Part shown: positions 1 through 7,051 of the stretch, one piece after another
Numbering within the stretch: the first letter of the stretch is position 1
How the letters are laid out: each line of letters starts with the position of its first letter
Origin: an uncultured bacterium
GTDB taxonomy: Bacteria > Cloacimonadota > Cloacimonadia > Cloacimonadales > Cloacimonadaceae
Direction: 5' to 3'
Assembly (NCBI GenBank): GCA_937960795.1
Contig: CALGPA010000096.1
Coordinates: 1-12,489, forward strand
DNA: 12,489 bases
Notes under the pieces: generated by a model
Database searches by the model: none
What the model saw: only the letters and a program-made list of their open reading frames with translations
What the model was told of the DNA's origin: nothing
Position numbers and translations under genes: made by a program

Positions 1-50
1 ATTAGTCATTCCGGAAAGTCGAACGGAGTGAGGCTTATCCGGAATCTATA
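1..50. repeat. Intergenic palindromic repeat, copy 1
   Basis: The copy begins ATTAGTCATTCCGG. An 8-bp inverted repeat, ATTCCGGA at 8-15 and TCCGGAAT at 38-45, encloses a loop rich in TCGAACGGAGTGAG. The same ATTAGTCATTCCGG start recurs at 71-84. Its reverse complement, differing in one base, lies at 12277-12290 at the far end of the window. It looks like a dispersed, non-coding, hairpin-forming element. The copy may be cut by the window edge. Confidence 0.75.
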
Positions 51-57
51 GAAACTA

Positions 58-69
58 CCCACCAGCCCA
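58..69. repeat. 12-bp word repeated inverted at the right end
   Basis: CCCACCAGCCCA at 58-69 is matched exactly by its reverse complement TGGGCTGGTGGG at 12388-12399. It lies between two copies of the CATTCCGG palindrome here and next to another repeat copy at the right end, so it is probably part of the same mosaic of intergenic repeats. Confidence 0.5.
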
Positions 70-70
70 C

Positions 71-100
71 ATTAGTCATTCCGGGCTTGACCCGGAATCC
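71..100. repeat. Intergenic palindromic repeat, copy 2 (ATTCCGGG hairpin)
   Basis: A perfect 8-bp stem, ATTCCGGG at 78-85 and CCCGGAAT at 91-98, encloses the loop CTTGA, and the whole is preceded by ATTAGTC. It has the form of the GTCATTCC...GGAAT intergenic hairpins found dispersed in many bacterial genomes. It lies about 150 bp past the batE stop. It lacks a T-run on the minus strand, so it is a repeat rather than a good intrinsic terminator. Confidence 0.8.
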
Positions 101-197
101 ATAATCTGTCCACGAATTTGCACTAATTCTCACTAGTTGGTTGAGAGGCTTGAGAAGCATATCTCTGCTTTCTGCCCGGTTGGGCGGATACCATCCC

Positions 198-233
198 ACG
201 CGACAAGATGTCGCGTCTACTATGGGCGGCTAG
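198..233. repeat. Dispersed repeat with GCGACA-AGA-TGTCGC hairpin, left copy
   Basis: A perfect 8-bp inverted repeat, ACGCGACA at 198-205 and TGTCGCGT at 209-216, has a 3-nt loop. The hairpin and the bases that follow resemble 12352-12383 in the same orientation, sharing CGACAAGATGTCGC and then a common pattern of T, AC, ATGG and GGCT. It sits 36 bp beyond the batE stop and would fold in the 3' end of the bat mRNA, but no U-tract follows on that strand. It may stabilise the 3' end or simply be a repeat. Confidence 0.7.
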
Positions 234-251
234 AAGCAAGCCCTACTATAG

Positions 252-959
252 TTAGTACTTTTCCACCACTCTGCCGATCGCAGCAGCTTCCAGCCAGCCG
301 CTGTTTCCATCCGGCAATTGCAAAAGCAGCCAATCCCCATCGCAATCAATGATATCCATGATGATGCCTTCGTGGATTACAGCCACTCTTTTGGAGTCGA
401 GATCTGCCTCTTCTCTAAGCTCAGCTTGTTCGATCAGCAGCACCGCTTTGGAATTGTGGATCTGTCTATATGCTTTGACGCTTAAGAATGCGGATGAGAC
501 GATCAGAAGGAAGAGAGAGATGCTGAGGATGAGGATGGGCAGATCACGTTCTTTTTGGGGATTGTAGTGCAAAGTCCAAGACAGCAGGATGGCAGAGATA
601 ACAAGCAGGACGAGGCTGAGGGCTGCTATGCGATTGAGATTCATAAAATCGTAGATCTCATAGAAGAGTCTGAGCAAAAAACCTCTTTGGGGATAGATCT
701 CTCGGTCCGGCGAAAGGGCGATGGCATAGTTTAGGTTTTCTTTGGCGGATTTGTGTGCCGAATCCAAGTTCAGCGCTTTGAGAAAATAGAGGTTTGCCAT
801 GCCGCTTTGCCCGATCTGCCAATATGTGACACCGAGATTGTAATATAGGTCTGCATTTTTGATGCCGCGACCTTCCACCATTTTTAGGCGTTCAAATTCA
901 CTCGCGCTGATTGAGCTAAGCACAAAGAGAGCCATGAGGCATAACAAGATCTTCTTCAT
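252..959 (-). CDS. batE: BatE-like TPR/SH3 membrane protein
   Basis: Last gene of the bat operon, 235 aa. Residues 1-20 form a signal peptide (MKK, then a hydrophobic core ending ISAS). Residues about 22-82 form a TPR-like helical pair containing LYYNLGVTYWQIGQ and FLKALNLD. Two membrane helices follow at about 110-130 and 141-161. A C-terminal bacterial SH3-like domain, about 170-235, includes the DGDWLLLQL strand and the GWL turn. This TPR + two TM + SH3 layout is typical of BatE proteins, which are thought to be scaffold subunits of the Bat complex in the inner membrane. The start overlaps the upstream batCD stop as ATGA (957-959 and 956-958), indicating translational coupling. The gene is followed by repeats rather than another gene. 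I found no convincing U-rich terminator downstream. The batE assignment rests on domain layout and position. Confidence 0.88.
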   Translation of the reverse strand: MKKILLCLMALFVLSSISASEFERLKMVEGRGIKNADLYYNLGVTYWQIGQSGMANLYFLKALNLDSAHKSAKENLNYAIALSPDREIYPQRGFLLRLFYEIYDFMNLNRIAALSLVLLVISAILLSWTLHYNPQKERDLPILILSISLFLLIVSSAFLSVKAYRQIHNSKAVLLIEQAELREEADLDSKRVAVIHEGIIMDIIDCDGDWLLLQLPDGNSGWLEAAAIGRVVEKY

Positions 960-3301
960 TTTCTACTCCCCTTCTTGCTGTAGAGGCTCACGACATGGCG
1001 CAGCCTTTGATAGTCTTCCAAAAGCTCTGTGCCGGTTCGCTTCTGTGGACTAAAGCGCTCTCTTTCACAGATCTCGATGAAGTCCTTGGTTTCCTGCATG
1101 GTGTCCTCAGGCAGATTCTTTTGTCGCAGATGCTCCAAGATCTGAGAAGTGGAATACCTGTTTGAGAGACCATACTTATCTCGCAGATATTTCATGAGTC
1201 CTTTTTCAGCCAGGGCATAGAAGTCGTCAGAGAGGTTCTTGACCGCCAGCGAAGCATCTGCCAGGTATTTTTTGAGGGCTTTATCTGCCATAAGACGCGC
1301 AAAGTCTTCGGGATTGTTGCGCTCTTTGGCTTTGTGCCAAGCCAGATAGGCGGAAAACGCAGTTCCGGCGAGGATGATGCTCACCAAGAGCCAATACCAG
1401 AAACTGTACATAATGTTTACATGTTCCGGATACACATCTCTGGAGAGCATGGGGCGTAGGGTCTGTGGATTGCCGGTCTCCAAAAGTCCTGAGAAATAGC
1501 TGAGCACATTCGCGCTTTTGACCTCGATCTGTCTGGGCTGGCTTTGAAAGTGAAGATATCTGCCCAAATCCGGATCAAACCAACTGAAGCTCATGGGCTC
1601 AAGGCTGTATATGCCCTTTTGTGTGGGGATTATGGTGTAATAAAGCGTGCGGCTGCCCTCGATACCGGCATTGAGGCGATCAATCGCCATGGGGCTGGAG
1701 ACTTGGGCATTATCTACCGGCAATTCCGGATGGGAGAATTGGTTAAAGTTCCCGGTTCCGGCGATGCGAATACTGTAGGTGATGGCTTCGCCGAGGCTGA
1801 TTTGTTCTGCGCTGAGATCATCAGATATCTCAAAAGTTCCCACTGCTCCGCTAAATGACTCCGGCATATCCTCTGTGGGCAGAGGCAAGACATTGAGCCA
1901 TGCCGGCTCAGAGCTCACACTTTGGTTCATATAGCCAAATTCATAGATTCTGGCTCTGCCTCTGATGATGGGCACCTGCATCTCACCGGTGTCATTTGGC
2001 AGAAGCATGAGCCGCTTGATCAGTGCTCTTTGAAAGCGTTTGCCCTGATGAGTCACGGTCTCATATGCGAGGTTTCCGGGCTGTTCATAATTGCTTTTGC
2101 CATATCCGGGGAAATCCCTTTCATCTTCTAGATTGAAGGAGCGCACCATCTGATCTGTGTAAAGATAATATGAGACGATCGCCGGTTGACCCCGATAGAT
2201 CCTTTGTCTTTGAGGATATGCTAGGATCATGGTGTTTCCCGCCAAGCGATTTGCAGACCACGGCAGATCGGGATCATCAAAGTCAAATCCCGGAGGCATC
2301 GCCGGAGAGCTTTGTCCTCCACCACTCGTGGCGGAATCAACCACTTGCAGCTTGATCTCTTGAGTCTTGTAGCTTCTGCTTCCAATCCTGATCTCTTGAG
2401 ATGGGACGCTGCTCTCACCGGTGCGAAGAGGGATATAGTAATATGTATAGCTGCGCACGTGCTCCGTGCGAGATCTGAAGTTTTGGATAGTGGTGCTGCT
2501 ACGGCTGGAGCTGCGCATGTTTACGAAGCTGAAGTTTTCGATGTATGGCGGAGCCGGCTCTGAGATATTGATCCGATCTTCGGCTGTGATTTGGATGCTA
2601 TATTCCAAGCGATCAGCCAGGCTCAGGGTAGTTCGGTTTGTGGAGGCAGTCACGGAGATTGCCACCAATAAAATGGGCAAGAGCATCAAGCTGAGGAGTA
2701 GCAGCTTTTTCATATCACACCAGTTCTCTGTCTTTGGCGGACTTCTGCGGGCGCGATTTTGGCGATCTTGCGCTTCCAGATTGTCCAGAGCATCCAGAAT
2801 GTTTTGATATTGCTCGTTCCGGCTTTCATCTTGTTCTTGATCCTCAGGATCTTCCTGCGGCGGAGGCGGAGGATTTTCATCCAGTTTGCGCAGAGCCAAC
2901 TCAAGATTTGCCTTGATGTCTTCATCGGTGGGGTTTCTGAGCAGTGCTTCACTATAGTAATCCACCGCGGCTTGATAGTCTTCCATCTCATAGGCGATAT
3001 TTCCCATGTCGTAGAGGAGCTTTGGGGAATCTTCATCCAGCTTTAGGGCTTGTTCCAAAGCGGTTTTGGCTTCGTCATACTCGCCTTGTTTATAGCGTGA
3101 TTTTGCCAGGTTGGCATTGCCCACCGGGTCCTCCGAGCTGCTGTTTTCCAAAAGCTTTTCCGCACTTTGATAGCGCTCAAAACGAAAGAGCTCATGAGCC
3201 AAGCTATTGACAAAGCTGCGGTGCCGAAAGATCAGTTCTACTGCCAAAAAGAGGAGCAGGATGATCAAGATCCACATGATTCGCTTCTTCTTTGAGCTCA
3301 T
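956..3301 (-). CDS. batD: BatC-BatD continuous reading frame (TPR protein fused to BatD)
   Basis: One open frame of 781 codons. Residues 1-196 look like BatC: a short basic N-terminus, a membrane helix at about 8-25, TPR units at about 38-140 (KSRYKQGEYDEAKTALEQAL, then NIAYEMEDYQAAVDYYSEAL), and a Pro/Glu/Asp-rich tail. Residues 197-781 look like a complete BatD. A fresh signal peptide starts MKKLLLL at 197 and ends near 219. Extracytoplasmic beta domains follow (about 225-590), then a membrane helix at about 632-656 and a cytosolic helical domain at about 657-765. BatC and BatD are usually separate proteins, so this is either a true fusion or two cistrons that have lost the batC stop codon. 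The start overlaps the batB stop (ATGA at 3298-3301) and the end overlaps the batE start. The BatD half may also be made from ATG 2713. Presence of both domains is very likely; a single polypeptide is uncertain. Confidence 0.88.
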   Translation of the reverse strand: MSSKKKRIMWILIILLLFLAVELIFRHRSFVNSLAHELFRFERYQSAEKLLENSSSEDPVGNANLAKSRYKQGEYDEAKTALEQALKLDEDSPKLLYDMGNIAYEMEDYQAAVDYYSEALLRNPTDEDIKANLELALRKLDENPPPPPQEDPEDQEQDESRNEQYQNILDALDNLEAQDRQNRARRSPPKTENWCDMKKLLLLSLMLLPILLVAISVTASTNRTTLSLADRLEYSIQITAEDRINISEPAPPYIENFSFVNMRSSSRSSTTIQNFRSRTEHVRSYTYYYIPLRTGESSVPSQEIRIGSRSYKTQEIKLQVVDSATSGGGQSSPAMPPGFDFDDPDLPWSANRLAGNTMILAYPQRQRIYRGQPAIVSYYLYTDQMVRSFNLEDERDFPGYGKSNYEQPGNLAYETVTHQGKRFQRALIKRLMLLPNDTGEMQVPIIRGRARIYEFGYMNQSVSSEPAWLNVLPLPTEDMPESFSGAVGTFEISDDLSAEQISLGEAITYSIRIAGTGNFNQFSHPELPVDNAQVSSPMAIDRLNAGIEGSRTLYYTIIPTQKGIYSLEPMSFSWFDPDLGRYLHFQSQPRQIEVKSANVLSYFSGLLETGNPQTLRPMLSRDVYPEHVNIMYSFWYWLLVSIILAGTAFSAYLAWHKAKERNNPEDFARLMADKALKKYLADASLAVKNLSDDFYALAEKGLMKYLRDKYGLSNRYSTSQILEHLRQKNLPEDTMQETKDFIEICERERFSPQKRTGTELLEDYQRLRHVVSLYSKKGSRK
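2711..2713 (-). other. Possible separate batD start inside the batC-batD frame
   Basis: ATG at 2713-2711 is codon 197 of the long frame and begins MKK followed by a hydrophobic run, exactly as a BatD signal peptide would. The preceding codons read AAC TGG TGT GAT. A TGT that had been TGA would end a normal-sized 194-residue BatC in -NW, leaving 3 nt before the batD ATG. The upstream ribosome-binding sequence is weak (GAGA about 12-15 nt before the ATG), but coupled cistrons often need little. Confidence 0.5.
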
Positions 3302-4278
3302 TTCTTTTTGACCTTCTTTTGCTTTTTGAGCGCCATGAAGCTGCTTTCAAGCAGCAAAAGCAACAGCGCTGCGATCACAAAGATTTGATATTGCTCTTTG
3401 AAGAGATTTGCCAATCGAGTCCGACCCATTGTTCTATCGCTTTGGTTCATGTGTGCAAGCAAGAGCCGGATCTCCCCGGCAGAAGGAGTAATGTGATAGA
3501 ATTCTCCGGAGCCGGCTTTGGCAATTCGATTCAGCATAGGTGCGTCAAGACGGCTGACGCGCTCTTCGCCTGTGTATGGATTGCGGATTCTGGAGCCATC
3601 TTCCGAGCCCACACCCAAAGTGTAGATACGGACGCCATCAGATGCAAGATTTCTGGCTTTGGCAAGAGCATTTGAGCCGATATCCTCACCATCTGAGATC
3701 AGGATCAGGATCCCGGCACCCGGTCCGGCTTGAAAAGCGGTGCGCGCCAGATCCAGGGCACGGGCGATATCCGTCCCGGGACGTTGCGCTGACTCTGTGG
3801 ATAGTGATCTCAGCACCATCTTGACAGCCTCATGATCGTCCGTTAGGGGACACTCAAGGCTAGCAACTCCGGCAAAAGAGATCACACCCAGCCTGTCGCT
3901 CGGCAATTGATCCACAAAAGCTAGTATCTGCAAAATGGAGCGACTGAGGCGGTTGGGCTGAATGTCTTTAGCTTCCATGCTACGGGATACATCTATGGCA
4001 AAGATGATGTCCCTGCCTTCACTATCCACCTCACTTTGCCGATAGTCCCATTGCGGACGGGATAGGGCAATGATCAAGAAGCCCAATGCCAGGACGATGA
4101 GCACGAGTTTGAGCCCGGCATAGTAAGCGGAACGATTCTTAAGAAAGATATCCTTAAAATCTTGTTCAGCAAAGCTTGAGAAGCGGGAGAGAAAGCGTCT
4201 GTCACTTCTGACGATCAACCAGATACAAAGTGGCAGAAGCAGGAGTAGATAGAGCATTTGAGGATGATATAGATTCAT
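3298..4278 (-). CDS. batB: BatB, VWA-domain membrane protein
   Basis: 326 aa. Membrane helices lie at about 8-23 and 55-72, followed by the RPQWDYR linker typical of BatA/BatB, a VWA domain at about 90-275, and a last membrane helix at about 298-315 with a very basic tail (KKQKKVKKK). The MIDAS metal site is complete: DVSRS (Asp96, Ser98, Ser100), Thr169 in RPGTD, and Asp196 in LISDGED. VWA domains of this type bind a divalent cation and mediate protein contacts; MoxR ATPases are their usual partners. Only 2 nt (CC) separate the batA TAG stop (4281-4283) from this ATG. The stop overlaps the next start as ATGA. BatB and BatA have the same architecture and are clearly paralogous; this copy is called batB from its position directly after batA. 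Confidence 0.93.
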   Translation of the reverse strand: MNLYHPQMLYLLLLLPLCIWLIVRSDRRFLSRFSSFAEQDFKDIFLKNRSAYYAGLKLVLIVLALGFLIIALSRPQWDYRQSEVDSEGRDIIFAIDVSRSMEAKDIQPNRLSRSILQILAFVDQLPSDRLGVISFAGVASLECPLTDDHEAVKMVLRSLSTESAQRPGTDIARALDLARTAFQAGPGAGILILISDGEDIGSNALAKARNLASDGVRIYTLGVGSEDGSRIRNPYTGEERVSRLDAPMLNRIAKAGSGEFYHITPSAGEIRLLLAHMNQSDRTMGRTRLANLFKEQYQIFVIAALLLLLLESSFMALKKQKKVKKK

Positions 4279-4280
4279 GG

Positions 4281-5279
4281 CTACTCCGGCAAAACAGGCA
4301 TCAAAAAGCTTCTGAGGATAAATTCAATCACCAAAAGGATGAAGGCAAGACTGACGAAGATGGGGAAACGATCCTCCCATTTGTAACGAATCGAGCTGCT
4401 ATATTCCGTGCGTTCCATCTTATCCAGCTCATCCATGATATTGCGCAATTGGTTCGCGTCCATGGCTTTTGCTGCCCTCCCTGTTCCGGTGATTTCGGCT
4501 ATCTCGTCCAAGGTTTCCATATCCAGCTCAATCAAAGTGGGGATATTGCGGGTGCCAAAGAAAGGATCTGCATATGGGAAAGGGACCATCCCGCCACTGC
4601 CGACTCCAATGGGATAGACCTTGATGCCCATTGCGGCTGCCATACGAGCGGCGGAGAGGGGATCGATCTCTCCGGTGTTGTTTACACCATCTGTAATGAG
4701 GATCACAATGCGGGATTCGGCGTCGCTATCCCGAAGCCGTGCCAGCGCTTTTGCCAAGCCCATTCCGACCGCTGTGCCGGAAGCCTCCATATTGACCTCC
4801 AGATTGTCAAGGGCGTGCATCACGGCGGCGTGATCATAAGTCAGCGGGGTGGATGTGATGGCATATTCAGAGAAGGCAAGCAAAGCAAAACGATCGTTGG
4901 GGCGGCCCGAGACAAAGTCTTTTGCGACCTTCACCGCTGCTCCGAGCCGGTTCTGAGGCATAAAATCCAGCGCCAACATGCTTCCGCTCACATCCAAGGA
5001 GATGGCGATATCCACTCCTTTTTTGCTAAAATCACGTTGAGATGAGCCCCATTGAGGCCTCGCCAAGGCTATGATCAAAAAGAATAGGATGAGGGCCCTG
5101 ATCCCGGGATATAGATATTGCCAGTAGCTTTTGTCGCCTGAGATCTGCAAAAGCAACTGCAGTCTGCTGGCGGGCAAAACGCTGTGTTTGCTCCTCCGCC
5201 GAAAGATTTCCAGGTATAGATAGGCCGGGATGATCAACAGCGCTAGCAGAAAAAGGGGATTGGCAAATCTAATCATCAT
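4281..5279 (-). CDS. batA: BatA, VWA-domain membrane protein
   Basis: 332 aa. Helices at about 7-25 and 56-73 precede ARPQWG and a VWA domain at about 88-285; a C-terminal helix lies at about 306-324. The MIDAS residues are all present: DVSGS (Asp96, Ser98, Ser100), Thr169 in ASGTAVG, and Asp197 in LITDGVN. The arrangement places the VWA domain between transmembrane segments, as is usual for BatA. It probably docks with the MoxR ATPase and the other Bat proteins at the inner membrane. The start is ATG ATG, and its first 11 nt overlap the end of the upstream BatD-like gene, so translation should be coupled. A role in aerotolerance is the historical basis of the name and is not shown here. Confidence 0.94.
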   Translation of the reverse strand: MMIRFANPLFLLALLIIPAYLYLEIFRRRSKHSVLPASRLQLLLQISGDKSYWQYLYPGIRALILFFLIIALARPQWGSSQRDFSKKGVDIAISLDVSGSMLALDFMPQNRLGAAVKVAKDFVSGRPNDRFALLAFSEYAITSTPLTYDHAAVMHALDNLEVNMEASGTAVGMGLAKALARLRDSDAESRIVILITDGVNNTGEIDPLSAARMAAAMGIKVYPIGVGSGGMVPFPYADPFFGTRNIPTLIELDMETLDEIAEITGTGRAAKAMDANQLRNIMDELDKMERTEYSSSIRYKWEDRFPIFVSLAFILLVIEFILRSFLMPVLPE

Positions 5280-6150
5280 CTTCCTTTGCGTATTGCATCA
5301 GGCAAAGCCTGAGAGCCTGAGTCTGAAGCTTCAGCTCTTCGATCTCGGGAATCAGCTTGGCAAATTTCACTTTGTCGCAATATCTTAGGATGCTCAGAAA
5401 GTCTTGAGTGAGAGGCGGGGCAAGCAGCTTGAGGCTGTCTGCGATCTCGGAAGTCGTCATCTCCATGGCATTAAAATGGTATCTGTGTTCCAAAAACTCG
5501 CGTAGGATCATCGAAAGCTGATAGTGATAGCTGAGTATATCGCTCTGAGCTAAGCCACTCTGCTGTAGATCATAAAGGCGCTTGAGTGCCTTTATGTATG
5601 GCGGGGTAAGCTTTTGGGGAGCCGGCTTGAGCTTTGGAGGCTCTTCCACTATCGGCTTTTTGCGGCTCAGCATCATAATCACCAGCAAAGTGGCAAGCAC
5701 CAAGCTCGTGAGGAAAACAAAGAGATATAGCCAGAAGGGAAACTGCGCAGGATATCTGGCAGGGGGCTTGATATCACGCAGCAGGCTGTCTGCATCAGCG
5801 CGCGTGGCAAGGACATACACCCGGAAAGCGTCGGTGCTTCCACCGGAGCGAAAGAGACCTCTTGCCCTCAGATCCAGCTTCGGGAAAGTGATCGCTCCCA
5901 CTCTTAAAGGAACTATACTCAGCTCAGCTATACTACCGGATTCCTGCTGCCGGATCCGGGTGTCCAGCACGCGAAAACTGCTCAGGCTGTCGGGGATCTG
6001 GACTGATTCCAAGGGAAAATCGGTCTCGATCACAAAGCTAAACTGAGTGCCGATGCTCAGACTGTCGGCTCCGACCAAGCTTTGACGCACCTCTGCCGAA
6101 AGCATGCCCAAGAGCGATATCAGAGCCAAAAGCAAAGCTATCTTTTTCAA
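5269..6150 (-). CDS. BatD-like membrane protein between DUF58 and batA, TTG start
   Basis: A 293-aa protein when started at TTG 6150. That start is chosen because it follows GGAGG by 5 nt, begins an LKK-hydrophobic signal peptide (residues about 1-19), and overlaps the DUF58 stop as TTGA. An in-frame start at 6237 would overlap DUF58 by 91 nt and bury the signal peptide, so it is unlikely. A single extracytoplasmic beta-rich domain (about 20-130) is followed by a membrane helix at about 137-162, a Pro-rich linker (KLKPAPQKLTPP), and a cytosolic helical domain at about 183-285. That helical domain resembles the C-terminal domain of BatD in the same operon (YHYQLSMILREFLEHRYHF against FYALAEKGLMKYLRDKYGL, then TTSEI against STSQI). 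It looks like a miniature BatD paralogue. Proteins of this shape commonly sit here in bat operons, but I know no settled symbol or function. Confidence 0.88.
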   Translation of the reverse strand: MKKIALLLALISLLGMLSAEVRQSLVGADSLSIGTQFSFVIETDFPLESVQIPDSLSSFRVLDTRIRQQESGSIAELSIVPLRVGAITFPKLDLRARGLFRSGGSTDAFRVYVLATRADADSLLRDIKPPARYPAQFPFWLYLFVFLTSLVLATLLVIMMLSRKKPIVEEPPKLKPAPQKLTPPYIKALKRLYDLQQSGLAQSDILSYHYQLSMILREFLEHRYHFNAMEMTTSEIADSLKLLAPPLTQDFLSILRYCDKVKFAKLIPEIEELKLQTQALRLCLMQYAKEDDD

Positions 6151-7037
6151 GCCTGCCTCCGTTTGGCGCGAAGAGTAAAGAACTTCCTCAATACCCGCAC
6201 GAATGAATCCTGATTGCGAAAGAGCAGATGGTCGCAACCCATGCTCCTGAGGCGCTGTTCCAGCTTCTCTTGCTCAAGAGTGGTCTGAGCTCGATAGGCT
6301 TCGCGAAGCCTGGGATCAGAGCTGTTTACCCAAGCTATCTTTCCCGTTTCGGGATCCTGAAGCCGCAAGATGCCGGCATCTGGAAGGCTCAGCTCGCTAT
6401 CGTCAAGGATCTGTAGGGCAATCAGATCATGCTTTTTGGCAAGGATGCCCAGCTGTTTTTCATAGCCTTTATCCAAGAAATCCGAAAGCAAAAAGATAAC
6501 GGCGCGCTTCTTGATGATCTTGCCGGCATAGGCACAAGCGGACGCCAGAGAAGTGCCCTTGCTTTTAGGCTCATGATAGAGGATCTCACGCAGGATCTCC
6601 AGAGCGCGATTGCGTCCTTTACGAGGAGGAAGATACTTTTCAAGGGCGTCGGAATACATGATCAGGCTGCAGCGATCACCGTTTGCCACGGCAGAAAAGG
6701 CGAGGGTTGCGACGATCTCCGCGATGCGTTCCTTCTTTAGGGCCATCGAACTTCCCAGAAATTGGGATCCGCTGATGTCCACGATGAAGACGATATTCAG
6801 CTCTCTGCTTTCTCGATATTTCTTGATATATGGAAGCCCCAAGCGTGCCGAGACATTCCAATCTATATCCCGATAGTTGTCCCCGGCTTGATATTCTCGC
6901 ACTTCGCTAAACTCGATGCCTTGCCCGCGAAAGCTGGAATGGTATTCTCCACTAAATATCTCGTTGACGATGTTTTTGGTGGAGATCTCCAGCCGCCGAA
7001 TGCGTTTGATCAGATCTGAAGTGCTTACCAGATGCAC
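6147..7037 (-). CDS. DUF58 / VWA-like protein
   Basis: 296 aa with a GTG start. The DUF58 signature is intact: GQGIEFSEVREYQAGD followed by RDIDWNVSAR at about 38-65. The C-terminal part is a degenerate VWA fold starting IVFIVDISGS (Asp87, Ser89, Ser91), with a later LLSDF strand at the position of the second MIDAS aspartate. There is no membrane helix or signal peptide, so it is predicted to be cytoplasmic, although members often associate with membrane partners. DUF58 proteins almost always follow a moxR gene and are thought to be adaptors or clients of the ATPase. The start lies 12 nt after the moxR stop, with AAGGAG 8 nt upstream of GTG, and the stop overlaps the next TTG start. Family assignment is secure; its specific function is unknown. 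Confidence 0.93.
   Translation of the reverse strand: MHLVSTSDLIKRIRRLEISTKNIVNEIFSGEYHSSFRGQGIEFSEVREYQAGDNYRDIDWNVSARLGLPYIKKYRESRELNIVFIVDISGSQFLGSSMALKKERIAEIVATLAFSAVANGDRCSLIMYSDALEKYLPPRKGRNRALEILREILYHEPKSKGTSLASACAYAGKIIKKRAVIFLLSDFLDKGYEKQLGILAKKHDLIALQILDDSELSLPDAGILRLQDPETGKIAWVNSSDPRLREAYRAQTTLEQEKLEQRLRSMGCDHLLFRNQDSFVRVLRKFFTLRAKRRQA
6156..6160 (-). promoter_or_regulatory. Ribosome-binding site supporting the TTG start at 6150
   Basis: On the minus strand GGAGG is followed by CAGGC and then TTG. The spacing of 5 nt and the TTGA overlap with the upstream stop decide the start of the BatD-like gene. Confidence 0.7.
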
Positions 7038-7045
7038 TCTTTGGA

Positions 7046-7051
7046 CTCCTT
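7046..7051 (-). promoter_or_regulatory. Strong ribosome-binding site for the DUF58 GTG start
   Basis: On the minus strand AAGGAG lies 8 nt before GTG at 7037 and overlaps the moxR TAA stop at 7050-7052. This supports the GTG choice and suggests re-initiation by ribosomes finishing moxR. Confidence 0.7.

Noticed and set aside
78..98. ATTCCGGG hairpin as the intrinsic terminator of the bat operon
   Set aside because: No U-tract follows on the minus strand, the hairpin lies about 150 bp past the stop, and it belongs to a repeat family seen elsewhere in the window.
2710..3036. 108-codon minus-strand ORF in another frame within batC
   Set aside because: Its composition (many Trp, Lys, Arg) is that of an out-of-frame shadow; the TPR sequence is in the long frame. 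Kept only as a note for the frameshift alternative at the batC/batD junction.
4230..5045. 271-codon plus-strand ORF opposite batA/batB
   Set aside because: Shadow of the two VWA genes; no domain pattern, and it spans the batA/batB junction.
6151..6237. In-frame upstream extension of the BatD-like gene to 6237
   Set aside because: It would overlap DUF58 by 91 nt and place 29 non-hydrophobic residues before a signal peptide; TTG 6150 has a proper ribosome-binding site and a coupled overlap.
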